Shown: positions 26,158 to 35,825, numbered from the stretch's first letter. The stretch: 64,000 nt of DNA from Rhodoflexus caldus (GCF_021206925.1 NZ_JAJPRF010000013.1:1-64000); one strand, 5' to 3'. The notes: generated by a model not told the origin, from the sequence alone. A program made the numbers and translations.

Positions 26158-27384
26158 ATGCAAACCTATCCCATTCTGCAACTGCAACCCAAAAAAGAAC
26201 GCGCCGTACTGTTGCGCCATCCGTGGATTTTTTCGGGTGCGGTAAAAAAACTCCCCAAAGCTGCCAACGGCGACATTGTGGAAGTGCGCACTGCCGAAGG
26301 GCAAACGCTTGCATGGGGTTTCTTTTCGCCTGAAAGTCAGATTGTTTGCCGATTGTTTGCTTTTGCGGCAGGCATGAATGCCACGGGTAAATGGGCGGGC
26401 TATGAGCTCAACCCTGCGATGCAGTTTGATGCTGCCTTCTGGGAAGGTAAAATCAGCCGTGCACTGGCTTTGCGCCGCCGCCTGATTGACAGCGCAACTA
26501 CCGACTGCTACCGACTGCTGCACGCCGAGGGCGATTTTATGCCCGGTGTCATTGCCGATGTTTACGGCGATACGGTTGTGTTGCAAATCCTGATTAAGGG
26601 GACGGAAAACCTGTTGCCCGTTTTGGAACAGGCGCTGCGCAAACAAGGTTTTCGCCATGTTTTTCTGAAAGGCAAGAGCAGCACCCACCACTTGGAGGGA
26701 CTGCCGCAGGAAAACCGCTGGCTTGGTCAGCCGCGCCCCGCGCTGCCAATTGAAGTAAGGGAGCATAATGTTAAATTTTTCGTCAATCCTGAAAAGGGGC
26801 AGAAGACCGGCTTTTTCATAGACCAGCGCGAAAACCGCCAACTGTTGCGCAACTTTTCGCAAGGCAAGCGCGTGCTCAACACCTTTGCCTACACGGGCGG
26901 ATTCAGCGTTTATGCGCTTGCAGGGGGTGCAAGTGAGGTTGTATCGGTAGATATTTCCAAAGAGGCCGTTGCTTTAAGCGAAGAAAACGCCCGCCTCAAC
27001 TTTGGGGAACAGGCAGCGCACAAAGCCGTTGCTGCCGATTGTTTTGACTACCTGCGGCAAATGAATGAAGATTTTGATATCATCGTATTAGACCCGCCTG
27101 CCTTTGCCAAAAACGCCCGTGCCGTACCTAATGCTTCCCGCGGCTACAAAGACCTTAACTACTTGGCTTTCAAAAAAATAAAACCGCAAAGTTTGCTCTT
27201 TACTTTCTCCTGTTCGCAGAATATAGACAAGGTGCTTTTCCAGAAGATCGTCTTTGGTGCGGCTGCCGATGCAGGCAGGGAAGTAAGAATTTTACAGCAT
27301 TTGGAACAACCTGCCGACCATCCTGTCAATATTTATCACCCCGAAGGCGAATATTTGAAAGGATTATTGCTTTGGGTGGAATAA
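26158..27384 (+). CDS. rlmI: 23S rRNA cytosine methyltransferase, RlmI type, 408 aa
   Basis: SAM-dependent RNA methyltransferase. A PUA domain at residues about 1-75 ('LQPKKERAVLLRHPWIFSGAV') is followed by an EEHEE-like region and a Rossmann domain. Motifs include 'GQKTGFFIDQRENR' near 220, 'LNTFAYTGGFSVYALAGGA' (SAM loop), 'VVSVDISKEAV', and 'IIVLDPPAFAKN' near 320. The catalytic-cysteine region is 'LLFTFSCSQNI', the usual T-C/F-S-C-S motif. At 408 aa it is full length. RlmI of E. coli modifies C1962; the same site is assumed here. Start ATG 26158. Confidence 0.9.
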   Translation: MQTYPILQLQPKKERAVLLRHPWIFSGAVKKLPKAANGDIVEVRTAEGQTLAWGFFSPESQIVCRLFAFAAGMNATGKWAGYELNPAMQFDAAFWEGKISRALALRRRLIDSATTDCYRLLHAEGDFMPGVIADVYGDTVVLQILIKGTENLLPVLEQALRKQGFRHVFLKGKSSTHHLEGLPQENRWLGQPRPALPIEVREHNVKFFVNPEKGQKTGFFIDQRENRQLLRNFSQGKRVLNTFAYTGGFSVYALAGGASEVVSVDISKEAVALSEENARLNFGEQAAHKAVAADCFDYLRQMNEDFDIIVLDPPAFAKNARAVPNASRGYKDLNYLAFKKIKPQSLLFTFSCSQNIDKVLFQKIVFGAAADAGREVRILQHLEQPADHPVNIYHPEGEYLKGLLLWVE

Positions 27385-27457
27385 TATTCGCTCACTTTGC
27401 AGCCAATGCCAAACGGATTGAGTATATTTACCATGGCACATTTAATCCGTCAAAAAA

Positions 27458-27913
27458 ATGAAACAGAATCTGTTATTTGCTCTCATGGCACTGATGATAT
27501 CGGTACCGGTTGCTTATGCGCAAAAAAGCACAACCGTTATTGGCAAATTAGAAGGCAGTAAGGCCGTTTTAACGGCAGACAAAGCACAACTGCTTAAAAA
27601 CTATCACGCAAATCTGCAAAAAATGGGTATCACAGACAGGTTGTTTAGTGATGTGCATCTGGTAGCCTTAGAAAACGGTCATTATATGTTGGTCTTTTCT
27701 CATAAAGACTACAAATCCGTTTTTGCCGTTGAACGGGAAGGCGAAATACTGTATGCCAAAGGAACAACGGCCTGTTTTACGTCTGATTGCGTGCAAGAAT
27801 TGCAAGGCAGCATCCCGCAGTTTGAAAAAGATGCCGATTTCGGCATTTGCATACCATGCAGCAACGGCGGCAAAAGTACCCGCATCGCTTCATCCGGTTC
27901 TTTGCTGGAATAA
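27458..27913 (+). CDS. Small secreted protein, 151 aa
   Basis: Signal peptide ('VAYAQ' near residue 22). The rest is a small domain with two cysteine pairs: 'ACFTSDC' and 'GICIPCSNGG'. The second lies in a C-terminal flexible, Ser/Gly-rich end. No family is recognised. A weak promoter-like pair (TTTG at 27396, TATATTTA at 27423) has a spacer two bases too long. The stop lies 9 nt from the stop of the convergent YceI gene. Confidence 0.65.
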   Translation: MKQNLLFALMALMISVPVAYAQKSTTVIGKLEGSKAVLTADKAQLLKNYHANLQKMGITDRLFSDVHLVALENGHYMLVFSHKDYKSVFAVEREGEILYAKGTTACFTSDCVQELQGSIPQFEKDADFGICIPCSNGGKSTRIASSGSLLE

Positions 27914-27922
27914 AATCGCGTT

Positions 27923-28456
27923 TTAGTGTTCAATGCGAACGCGCACCTTTACCTCATCGCCCATGAGCCAATTGCTCGTACCCACCTGAAAATCAAGTCG
28001 GTTGAGGCTGAATTGCGCTGAAAATAGTGTGCCTTCGGCAGTTTTGCGGTAAGTAAACGGAATAGTCAAGGTTTTGGTAATGCCTCTGATGGTCAGGTCA
28101 AATTCGCCCTCCCAATGTTGGCTGTCTTTGCGGCTGATTTTGCGCGATTTCATCTGAATATCAGGGTATTGCGCTGCATGAAAGTAGTCTTCTTTGAGCA
28201 AATGGCGGTCGCGGGCACGAATGCCTGTATTGATACTGCCAACAGTTACCACTGCCGCAAATGCTGCAAACTCAGGGTTTTGCTCATCAAAACGGATAGT
28301 GGTTTTGGCTTCACCAAAAGTTCCTTCTACGTTCAATCCCGCATTTTTGATAGTGAAACGGATATCGGTTTTCGCTTTTATCATATCAGACTGCGCAAGG
28401 GCTTGCAGGGTTATTAGCCAAACTGCCAAAAGTTGGAAAATGAATTTGTACATCAT
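27923..28456 (-). CDS. YceI family periplasmic protein, 177 aa
   Basis: A lipocalin-like beta-barrel binding a hydrophobic ligand such as an isoprenoid. The signal peptide starts at one of two adjacent ATGs (28456 or 28453) and ends 'ALAQ'. The YceI pattern is 'IRFTIKNAGLNVEGTF', then 'GSINTGIRARDRHLLKEDYFHAAQYPDIQMKS', the family hallmark D-x-H-L-x-x-x-D-F/Y-F, and 'GEFDLTIRGITKTLTIPF' near 130. Ordinary length. It is convergent with 27458-27913 with only 9 nt between stops. Confidence 0.9.
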   Translation of the reverse strand: MMYKFIFQLLAVWLITLQALAQSDMIKAKTDIRFTIKNAGLNVEGTFGEAKTTIRFDEQNPEFAAFAAVVTVGSINTGIRARDRHLLKEDYFHAAQYPDIQMKSRKISRKDSQHWEGEFDLTIRGITKTLTIPFTYRKTAEGTLFSAQFSLNRLDFQVGTSNWLMGDEVKVRVRIEH

Positions 28457-28752
28457 GTGCAAGGGGGGCTTTTTATCGGCAGGAAACAGCATAGAAACTT
28501 CCCCCATGGCAAAATGTTTTGCGCAATAATTTATATTATGTTAAGCATTACTAAACTGCTATAATTCTTCTGCCCTATTTGCACAAAGGCATGTGATAAT
28601 CTGGCAGTACACAAATAAACCACGCAAATTTTTGCGCTTTGACCTTGTCAAAGTGTGTATTGCGTTAAACCTTCCTGCCGTTTGCTTGTCAAAGTCAAGC
28701 ATAAATGTGCATATTTGCCAAATCCGAATTGCAAGCCTTAGCCCAATAACCT

Positions 28753-31700
28753 ATGCGGAAAATTTTACTCTCTTTTGCCGTTTGTTTGCTGTCCGTTTTT
28801 GCTGCCTATTCGCAGGTTTCTACCATCAGTACCAAAGGCCGCGAATTTTGGTTCAGTTTTATGCAGATGATTCCCAACGGAAACATCCAGTACCAAATTG
28901 CATTGACGGCGGAAACCAATGCACAGGCCACTATCCGCATACCGGGGATTAACTACACCAATACGGTTAGCATCGTACCCGGCGTTACTACGCAAGTCAA
29001 TTTGACCAATCCTGCGGTTATACCCAGTGGTGAAGGGCTTCGCAATACAGGTATTCAGGTAACGGCAACGGCCGACATCAGCGTTTTTGCCACTTACCAA
29101 AGCAATGCACGGACGGAGTCTACCATTGTATTGCCCGTGCAGGCATTGGGCAGCAGCAGCGAATATATCGTAACGACCATTGCGCCCGAATCGGCCAACG
29201 GCAACAGCAATATCGTGATTGCCGCTACGCAGGATAATACAATGCTGGAAGTTATCCCCTCTGCCCCTACGCTGGGCGGCAGACCTGCTAATGTGCCTTT
29301 CCAAATTACCCTGAATGCAGGCCAAAGCTATCAGATACTCGGTGCGAACGTGCCGCCGCTTCTACCGCGCCCCGATTTGAGCGGAACGATTATTCGCGCC
29401 GTTCCCGGCACTTCTTCCTGCAAGCCGTTTGCGGTTTTTGCAGGTGTAACAGCCACTGTTATTTCTACGCCGGGCTGCTTGGCCACCTCATTGCAACACC
29501 TTTGGGAACAACAATACCCTGTCAGTACTTGGGGAACGCGCTATGCGCTTACGCCTTATACCAACAACCAAAACATCCGCAACAGAGGCTATATCTATCG
29601 GGTGATGGCTTCGCAAGACAACACTCGGGTCACACTGAACAACGGTGCCGCACCGCAAACCGTTACGCTCAACCGCGGGCAAATTTTCACCGGCAGAACC
29701 GGTACGGCAGACGGCATAGACATTTCGCGGGGCGTACTGATAGAAGCCGATAAACCCATTTCCGTTGCGCAAATTACCTTCAGCCAAGCCTGCAACGGTT
29801 CGCAGCCGCAGGCAGGCGACCCCTCGCTGCTGATGCTTACGCCGCTGAATCAGGCCACTACCCGCGTTACGGTAACTCCTGCCCGCATGTTTGGCGGAAA
29901 TACGAACCCCAACCCGCAGAATGAGCGGCACTTCATCAACGTAGTGATGCGCACCAACGCATTCCGTAACTTTCGCATCACCAGCCCGACAGGTAGCGTT
30001 GCGCCGTTTACTTTTCAGCCATTGGCCGCCGACCCTTCTTTCTCTTACGCAGTGATAGAAGTAAGCACAGGTATGACCATTCCGAGTTATACCTTAGAAG
30101 CCTTAGGCAGCGGTTTTGGTGCATTTATTTATGGCTACAATGGCCCCGATGCCTATGCATATGCGGCAGCGGCAACCTTTGAAAATCAGGAAGTTAATTT
30201 CAATGTGGCAGGTTTGCCGGCCTGCGGTGGCACGCAACTCACTTTTACGGGAACAGGAACAGGCATTACCAATTTTGAATGGGACTTTGGCGATGGTTCG
30301 CCTGTACAGCGCGGCCAAACCGTGCGCTATACCTACCCGCGCGGTGGCATTTACAATGTGCGCATGAGGGCAACTACGGGCACAGCCTGCGGGTTCACCG
30401 ATATTGTGAAGGAAGTACAGGTGATAGAACAACCCCGCCCCGATTTAGGCAGAGATACGACCATTTGCAACAATACACCCCTGTTGCTCAACGGCGGAGG
30501 TATCGTAAGCAACCCTTCGGCGGCGCAACTGACCTATCAGTGGAGCACGGGCGCAACTACGCCCAGCATTACCGTAACTCAGCCCGGGCGTTATATCCTG
30601 ACTGTTACCAACTTTGGACAATGCGTAGGACGAGATACCATAGAAGTAAGGCAGCGCCTTGTGCAAAACGATTTGGGACAAGACCAGACTGTCTGCGCCA
30701 ATATCCCCGTGTCCTTAGGTTTTGCACCGCAACAGGGTATCAGCTACCAATGGACACCGGCCACAGGTTTGAGCAACGATAAAATTTCTAACCCCACTTT
30801 AACACCCGAAAACACGGGAACGACACCGCGGACGGTGCGCTACATCCTCACGGCTATCGACCCGCAAACCAATTGCAGCAAAGCCGACACCATCAACATC
30901 ACCATTCGCCCCAATCCGCTGCAACGACCTGCTACGCCGCAGCCACCCGTTCGCCTGTGTGCGGGAGAACGCGCCCAAATCGGAACGGAGTCAAGCGTTG
31001 CGGGGGTAACGTACAGTTGGAGTCCTGCCACGGGGCTGAGCGATGCAACGGTAGCGCGTCCTTTTGTGCAAATTGACAATGTAACCGCCGATTCGCTGCG
31101 CACACTATATGTGCAAACCGTTACTTTCCAAGGTTGCAGCTACCGCGATACGGTAACGGTGATTGTGTATCGCAGACCCACAGCCAATGCAGGCCGCGAT
31201 ACTGTCGCCTGTTCCAATCGCCCCGTGCAGTTGGGCAGCACACCGCAAAGCGGCCTGACCTACCGATGGGCACCGCTGGACGGGCTTTCCAATGTAACAA
31301 TTGCCAATCCGACCTTGCGATTGACCAACAGCGGCACAACACCCATTACACGTACCTACGTACTCACCGTGCGTAATGCGGCGGGTTGTACTTCAACCGA
31401 TACGGTCAATGTGCGCATTTTACCCGGCGAACTGCCGCCTTCGGGCAGAAGAACCATTCGCCTGTGTCATGGAGATACGACTGTGATAGGTTTGGACAGT
31501 GTGCGGGGCTTTACCTACCGCTGGTCGCCGGCAACGGGGTTGAGCAGTACAACGCTCTCACGCGTGCGGCTGATTGGGCAAAATACCACCGCCGATTCGG
31601 TGCGCATTCTCTATGTGCTGACTATCAGCAACGGGGCTTGCAGCGCACAAGACACGACCGAAGCCATTATTTTCCGCCGCCCCACAGCCAATGCGGGACA

Positions 31701-34074
31701 AGACCAATTGGTTTGTGCGGGTCAGACCGTAACCTTGGGCGCTGCTCCCGTGGCAGGTTTGCGCTACCAGTGGACACCCGCCGAAGGGCTTTCCAACGCC
31801 ACTGTTGCCAATCCGACCGTCAGGGGCGACAACCCGGGCAATACGCCGATTCGCCGCAACTATGTGCTGCGTGTGAGCAATGCAGCGGGCTGTTTCAGCA
31901 CAGATACCGTACAAGTAACCCTTTTGCCGCCGCTTAATACTGCCCTTGCTACCAACTTGCGCGTATGTTCGGGCGATACGCTGCGCTTGGGTGCTGCCCC
32001 TGTGCAAGGTTACACCTACCGCTGGTCGCCTGCTGCCAACCTTAGCGCAACGAACGTTGCCAACCCTGTTTTCCGCCTCAACGTACAAACGCGGCAAACG
32101 CTGACATACGTTCTGACAATTACTGCCAATAACTGTTCGGCAAACGATACCGTGCGCATTACGGTAGAGCCGCGTTTCCCCAAACTGAAAATCAGCGGTG
32201 AAACACTGCTTTGCCCGGGTTCTAATCAGGTGCGCTACCGCTTGGATTCGGCACAGGCGGGCGTGCTGTACGCATGGACGATTACGGGAGGAACGATTCA
32301 AAGCGGACAAGGCACGCGCGAAATTACCGTCAATTGGGGTGCGCTGAACCCTGCGGCAAGTGTAGTTGTAGGTTATGCCGACCCGACCGTGTGCAACAGC
32401 GGCGGCGATACACTCCGCGTGCGGCTCACGCAGCAACTGCAAACAGGTAAAATCAGCACCTTGGGCAGCCGCGATACGCTTTGCGTGAACCGTGCACAAA
32501 ACATCCGCTATCAGGTGCGCCCAAATGCAGGCGCGGTATTTACATGGCAGACTTCGGCCGGCGGCACGATTGTTTCGGGGCAAGGCAGCAACACAATTAC
32601 GGTCAATTGGACAGGTACGGGCGCACAATGGGTGGTTGTGAACGAAAGGCAAACCACTGCCCTCAGCACCTGCACAGGTATTTCCGACACCCTGCGCGTA
32701 CTCATCAATCCTGTGCCCAATCCTAATTTACAGATACAAGGGCTTGCGCAGGTTTGCGAAAATAGCGCCGCTACCTATACGCTTCCCGGCTTCTTCGGCT
32801 CTCGCTATGAGTGGGAAGTTACGGGTGGTACCATTGCAGGCAACCGAAACGGCAGCAGCATCAACGTCAATTGGGGAAGAATCAACGCCACAGGTGCACA
32901 GCCACAGGTGCGCGTCCGCGAAATTTCGGGCGATGGCTGCGAAGGTGAATTTATCACGCTGCCCGTGCGCCTCTTACCGATTCCCGTTACACGCATTGCG
33001 ACAGCCGATTCGGTATTTTGCCCTACTCGCACGCAAGGGCTGCGCTATGTCGTCAGCGGTTTAGCAGGCAGCACCTTCACTTGGCAAATCAGCGGCGGAA
33101 CGATTACACAAATCACTGACAATCAGCAGCAAATTATCGTTACATGGGATACGCTGGTTTTTCCGAAACGACTTTCGGTAACGGAGCGCAGCGCAGGCGG
33201 ATGTACAGGGCAGCCTTTGGTTTTCAACATCTACTACGACAATCCGCAGTTGGAAATGCGCAATGTGAGCGTACAACAGGCAAACGAGCGCAACATAGAA
33301 GTACAATTCCGCATCCGCAATGCAGTGAATCTGCCGCAAACCTTTACCGTTTCGCGCCGTCCGTTGGGGCAAACGCAGTGGACGGCGGCAGGCACTGTTC
33401 GCCCGACCGACTCGCTGTTTACCGACCCGAACCTCTCTACCGACGAAACCGCCTATGAGTACCGATTGGAAAGACAGGCCGTAAGCTGGGGCTGCAACCT
33501 CAACCCGACAGCAGCGCACAACAGTATTTTGCTGCGCGGCACCGCAGAACAGTCAAGCAACGGCATCAGCCTGAACTGGAACAGCTACGGCGGCTGGCGC
33601 GTCGGTCAGTACGAAATCTGGCGCAAGTTGGACAACGAAACCGACTTCCGTTTAATAACTACTGTCAACGGCAACACGCTGCAATTCAACGATTTCAGCG
33701 GTAAGGAAGGCTTTACGCATTGCTTCCGCATTCTGGCACGCGAAGCAGGCGGCAGTCGTCGTTCGTGGAGCAATGATATTTGCTTGGAGTTCCGCCATCC
33801 GATTACCGTTCCGAATGTTATCACGCCCAACGGCGACGGCAGAAACGAAACGTTCGTCATCCCGAACTTAGAACCCTACAAGGAAAACGAACTGTTCATC
33901 TACAACCGCTACCATCAGTTGATTTACAGCCAAAAGAATTACCAACAAAATTGGGACGGCGGCGGCTATCCTTCGGGGACATATTACTACCTGCTGCGTG
34001 CCTTCCGCCCTACCGCCAACGGGCAAACAACAGTAGAAGAATTTAAGGGTTGGTTGCAGGTGATAAGGGAGTAA
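28753..34074 (+). CDS. Giant T9SS type B sorted surface protein with Ig/PKD repeats, 1773 aa
   Basis: A large outer-surface or secreted protein exported by Sec and the type IX system. Signal peptide ('AAYSQ'). Residues about 25-470 have a beta-rich head ('STKGREFWFSFMQM') of IgGFc-binding-like type found in adhesin-like proteins. A PKD domain ('EWDFGDGSPVQRGQTV') lies at about 480-557. Seven tandem repeats of about 80-88 residues follow (560-1139), each with 'CAG..V.LG..P..G..Y.WTP..GLS...ANPT'. Four more Ig-like units ('ITGGTI...G....I.VNWG') extend to about 1495, then an FN3-like part. The final 94 residues match the CHU_C type B sorting domain: 'VPNVITPNGDGRNETF', 'LFIYNRYHQLIY', 'WDGGGYPSGTYYYLL'. 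Adhesion or gliding is inferred. Terminator follows. Confidence 0.92.
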   Translation: MRKILLSFAVCLLSVFAAYSQVSTISTKGREFWFSFMQMIPNGNIQYQIALTAETNAQATIRIPGINYTNTVSIVPGVTTQVNLTNPAVIPSGEGLRNTGIQVTATADISVFATYQSNARTESTIVLPVQALGSSSEYIVTTIAPESANGNSNIVIAATQDNTMLEVIPSAPTLGGRPANVPFQITLNAGQSYQILGANVPPLLPRPDLSGTIIRAVPGTSSCKPFAVFAGVTATVISTPGCLATSLQHLWEQQYPVSTWGTRYALTPYTNNQNIRNRGYIYRVMASQDNTRVTLNNGAAPQTVTLNRGQIFTGRTGTADGIDISRGVLIEADKPISVAQITFSQACNGSQPQAGDPSLLMLTPLNQATTRVTVTPARMFGGNTNPNPQNERHFINVVMRTNAFRNFRITSPTGSVAPFTFQPLAADPSFSYAVIEVSTGMTIPSYTLEALGSGFGAFIYGYNGPDAYAYAAAATFENQEVNFNVAGLPACGGTQLTFTGTGTGITNFEWDFGDGSPVQRGQTVRYTYPRGGIYNVRMRATTGTACGFTDIVKEVQVIEQPRPDLGRDTTICNNTPLLLNGGGIVSNPSAAQLTYQWSTGATTPSITVTQPGRYILTVTNFGQCVGRDTIEVRQRLVQNDLGQDQTVCANIPVSLGFAPQQGISYQWTPATGLSNDKISNPTLTPENTGTTPRTVRYILTAIDPQTNCSKADTINITIRPNPLQRPATPQPPVRLCAGERAQIGTESSVAGVTYSWSPATGLSDATVARPFVQIDNVTADSLRTLYVQTVTFQGCSYRDTVTVIVYRRPTANAGRDTVACSNRPVQLGSTPQSGLTYRWAPLDGLSNVTIANPTLRLTNSGTTPITRTYVLTVRNAAGCTSTDTVNVRILPGELPPSGRRTIRLCHGDTTVIGLDSVRGFTYRWSPATGLSSTTLSRVRLIGQNTTADSVRILYVLTISNGACSAQDTTEAIIFRRPTANAGQDQLVCAGQTVTLGAAPVAGLRYQWTPAEGLSNATVANPTVRGDNPGNTPIRRNYVLRVSNAAGCFSTDTVQVTLLPPLNTALATNLRVCSGDTLRLGAAPVQGYTYRWSPAANLSATNVANPVFRLNVQTRQTLTYVLTITANNCSANDTVRITVEPRFPKLKISGETLLCPGSNQVRYRLDSAQAGVLYAWTITGGTIQSGQGTREITVNWGALNPAASVVVGYADPTVCNSGGDTLRVRLTQQLQTGKISTLGSRDTLCVNRAQNIRYQVRPNAGAVFTWQTSAGGTIVSGQGSNTITVNWTGTGAQWVVVNERQTTALSTCTGISDTLRVLINPVPNPNLQIQGLAQVCENSAATYTLPGFFGSRYEWEVTGGTIAGNRNGSSINVNWGRINATGAQPQVRVREISGDGCEGEFITLPVRLLPIPVTRIATADSVFCPTRTQGLRYVVSGLAGSTFTWQISGGTITQITDNQQQIIVTWDTLVFPKRLSVTERSAGGCTGQPLVFNIYYDNPQLEMRNVSVQQANERNIEVQFRIRNAVNLPQTFTVSRRPLGQTQWTAAGTVRPTDSLFTDPNLSTDETAYEYRLERQAVSWGCNLNPTAAHNSILLRGTAEQSSNGISLNWNSYGGWRVGQYEIWRKLDNETDFRLITTVNGNTLQFNDFSGKEGFTHCFRILAREAGGSRRSWSNDICLEFRHPITVPNVITPNGDGRNETFVIPNLEPYKENELFIYNRYHQLIYSQKNYQQNWDGGGYPSGTYYYLLRAFRPTANGQTTVEEFKGWLQVIRE
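30432..32170 (+). repeat. Seven tandem coding repeats of about 240-260 bp
   Basis: Repeat units begin near 30432, 30668, 30930, 31177, 31440, 31684 and 31935. Units starting at 31177 and 31684 both begin CCCACAGCCAATGC, and their DNA is still clearly alike, which points to fairly recent duplication within the gene. Confidence 0.7.
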
Positions 34075-34086
34075 CCGTTTGATATG

Positions 34087-34128
34087 GCAAATCCCGAAGG
34101 CAGTTACTTTCCTTCGGGATTTGCTTTT
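34087..34128 (+). terminator. Terminator of the T9SS protein gene
   Basis: GCAAATCCCGAAGG (34087-34100) pairs perfectly with 34111-34124, followed by TTTTAGTTTT. It lies 13 nt past the stop. Confidence 0.85.
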
Positions 34129-34183
34129 AGTTTTGATTAATACGTTTGCAAACCCACTACGGGCGCAGTGCACTTGCTATGAT

Positions 34184-34648
34184 TTAGCAGCAACCGCTGC
34201 CGGGCGCGCAACCATTCGCCCTCAGTTCGGAAAGCCTGATTTTCGGTTTCTGTTGCGGAACGCCGCATTGGTCTTGTGCCAAACAAGTGGTGGTGGTAGA
34301 AAGCAGCACAAAATCCTGCCCGTCAAAGTCTAAATGGAACTTGCCGATGGTTTCGCCCTGATATTCCACCTCTATTTCCGCATCTTCCAGCCCCAACTTT
34401 TCTTCCGAAAGGCGGATGATATTCAGCAGCTTTTGCGGTTTAAGACGGTGTTCGTAGTCATTGGCATCCCAAAGCTGGAAGCCGACTTTCTTTTCGGTGC
34501 GGATGGTGCCGCCGCAATCAATAAAATGCTTGGTAATCATGCCTACTTCTGTTACGTGGAAGTGTTCGGGAACGTAAGCCCCGTTTTCCAATCGGAACGA
34601 TACATTTTGCAAACCGGGCAAAATATTTTTGATAGCTGAAAGTTTCAT
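34184..34648 (-). CDS. DUF6428 family protein, arsenic-operon associated, 154 aa
   Basis: The sequence 'VPEHFHVTEVGMITKHFIDCGGT', 'FQLWDANDYEHRLKPQKLL' and 'EIEVEYQGETIGKFHLDF' is that of DUF6428 proteins, which occur with arsR in Bacteroidota. Metal-binding potential is visible: 'HFHV', 'TTCLAQDQCG' and the C-terminal 'CAPGSGCC'. A role in arsenic or thiol-metal handling is inferred from context. It follows arsR on the same strand by 68 nt. The usual further partners (arsenate reductase, ACR3/ArsB pump) are absent here, so this is a two-gene unit. Confidence 0.8.
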   Translation of the reverse strand: MKLSAIKNILPGLQNVSFRLENGAYVPEHFHVTEVGMITKHFIDCGGTIRTEKKVGFQLWDANDYEHRLKPQKLLNIIRLSEEKLGLEDAEIEVEYQGETIGKFHLDFDGQDFVLLSTTTTCLAQDQCGVPQQKPKIRLSELRANGCAPGSGCC

Positions 34649-34716
34649 GGTAATTGGTGGGTTTTAGCTTGTATAAAAATTGACATAAAGTGTTAAAAAT
34701 CAGTTGCTTTTGCGCA

Positions 34717-35049
34717 TTAACAACAAATTGATTTTTGCGCATTGAGTTTGTCCACGATTTGCAGCAAAAAATCGGACAGTTCGCGGATGCTTTCTTCCCG
34801 TAAGCAATAACAGACCGAAGTTCCTTCCACCGTACCCTGAATAATGCCTGCATTTTTCAGTTCTTTCAGGTGTTGCGAAATGGTTGGCTGCGCAAGCGGT
34901 ATAACATTGACCAAATCGCCGCAAATACAGGCTTGGGCATTGAGCAGGTGCTCCACAATCGCTACCCGCGCAGGATGTGCCAATGCTTTGAGCAAAGAGG
35001 CCGTTTTGTTTTGGCGGTCGGTAAACTGTTCGGTTTTGGTTGCTCCCAT
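34717..35049 (-). CDS. arsR: ArsR family transcriptional repressor, 110 aa
   Basis: A winged-helix metalloregulator that leaves its operator on binding As(III) or a similar thiophilic metal. 'LLKALAHPARVAIVEHLLN' starts the domain. 'QACICGDLVNVIPLAQPTISQHLKELKNAGII' contains the recognition helix (T-I-S-Q-H-L-x-x-L) and a C-x-C pair before it at the usual alpha3 sensing site. The C-terminal 'SICC' could add ligands. The perfect palindrome at 35064-35081 just ahead of the start is the expected operator. It heads the unit with DUF6428. The overlapping frame at 34700-35062 is a shadow. Confidence 0.9.
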   Translation of the reverse strand: MGATKTEQFTDRQNKTASLLKALAHPARVAIVEHLLNAQACICGDLVNVIPLAQPTISQHLKELKNAGIIQGTVEGTSVCYCLREESIRELSDFLLQIVDKLNAQKSICC

Positions 35050-35063
35050 AAGTCTTTTTCATT

Positions 35064-35092
35064 GTAATATTGCAATATTACGATAAATATCG
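35064..35092 (-). promoter_or_regulatory. ArsR operator (18-bp perfect palindrome)
   Basis: GTAATATTGCAATATTAC (35064-35081) is a perfect 18-bp dyad, 15 nt ahead of the arsR start. It overlaps by one base a second small dyad CGATAAATATCG (35081-35092). The A/T-rich 'CAATATT' core is typical for ArsR sites. Autoregulation is therefore predicted. Confidence 0.75.
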
Positions 35093-35273
35093 GAATAACC
35101 CAAACTTTCACCTGCTTTTTTGCAAAAGTTGTCCATAAAGGGCTTTGGTGCGATTTTACGGGCGAAAAAGCTGCAAAGAACTTAGGAAAATACGCGCACC
35201 TGTTACAAATTGGCTTGCTATAACTTTTGGTTAGCTTTTTGTACTAATTTAGCGAGCAAACACACGATTCCCC

Positions 35274-35696
35274 ATGAAAAAATTACTCCTTTCTGCTGCC
35301 TTTTCCGCTATCGGTTTGAGCCTGTTTTCATTTACCCTGTTGCAAGATGATGCGATGAAGCAGAGCATGAAACGCGGCGAAACTGTTTATGCAACCAACT
35401 GCGCCAACTGCCACATGGCACAAGGCGAAGGCATTCCCGGTGCTATTCCGCCGCTTGCCAAGTCGGACTACCTGATGAAAGACCAACGCCGCGCCATTCG
35501 TCAAATCATCTACGGGGCTAAAGGCGAAATGACCGTTAATGGTGTAAAATACAACAACGAAATGCCCGGCCAAAACCACCTGACCGACCAAGAAATTGCC
35601 GATGTACTGAACTATGTACAAAACTCTTGGGGCAACAAACAGCCTAAAATGGTTACGGCAATACAAGTGAAGCCCGAGCGCAGCAAAAAACAATAG
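35274..35696 (+). CDS. Class I c-type cytochrome, periplasmic, 140 aa
   Basis: Signal peptide or anchor (residues about 1-22). One heme motif 'CANCH' near residue 43-47 and 'NEMPGQNHLTDQEIADVLNYVQNSW', in which Met is the sixth heme ligand, followed by the C-terminal helix of class I cytochromes. A small electron carrier for a periplasmic oxidoreductase or oxidase. The creatininase-like gene follows but with 130 nt between, so the link is uncertain. ATG 35274 is the only sensible start. Confidence 0.9.
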   Translation: MKKLLLSAAFSAIGLSLFSFTLLQDDAMKQSMKRGETVYATNCANCHMAQGEGIPGAIPPLAKSDYLMKDQRRAIRQIIYGAKGEMTVNGVKYNNEMPGQNHLTDQEIADVLNYVQNSWGNKQPKMVTAIQVKPERSKKQ

Positions 35697-35825
35697 TACG
35701 GCTGCCACTCACAAACATTCGGTTGGCGGCTGTCAATAACCGCAACTTTAACTTTGGCGAAGTTTCAAACTTTGTCAAAGTTTTTTCATTTTTGGGAAAG
35801 TCTTATTCCTTAACCGACCGTTGCC

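Noticed and set aside
30432-32170. Regular repeats considered as a CRISPR-like array
   Set aside because: The units are about 240-260 bp, in frame and encode Ig-like domains; there are no short identical repeats with unique spacers.
31558-32652. 364-codon minus-strand frame inside the giant T9SS gene
   Set aside because: Antisense of the tandem repeats, Arg/Ala/Cys-rich; coding is clearly on the plus strand.
34700-35062. 120-codon minus-strand ORF overlapping arsR
   Set aside because: It is another frame of the arsR gene; ArsR motifs are in the 34717-35049 frame.
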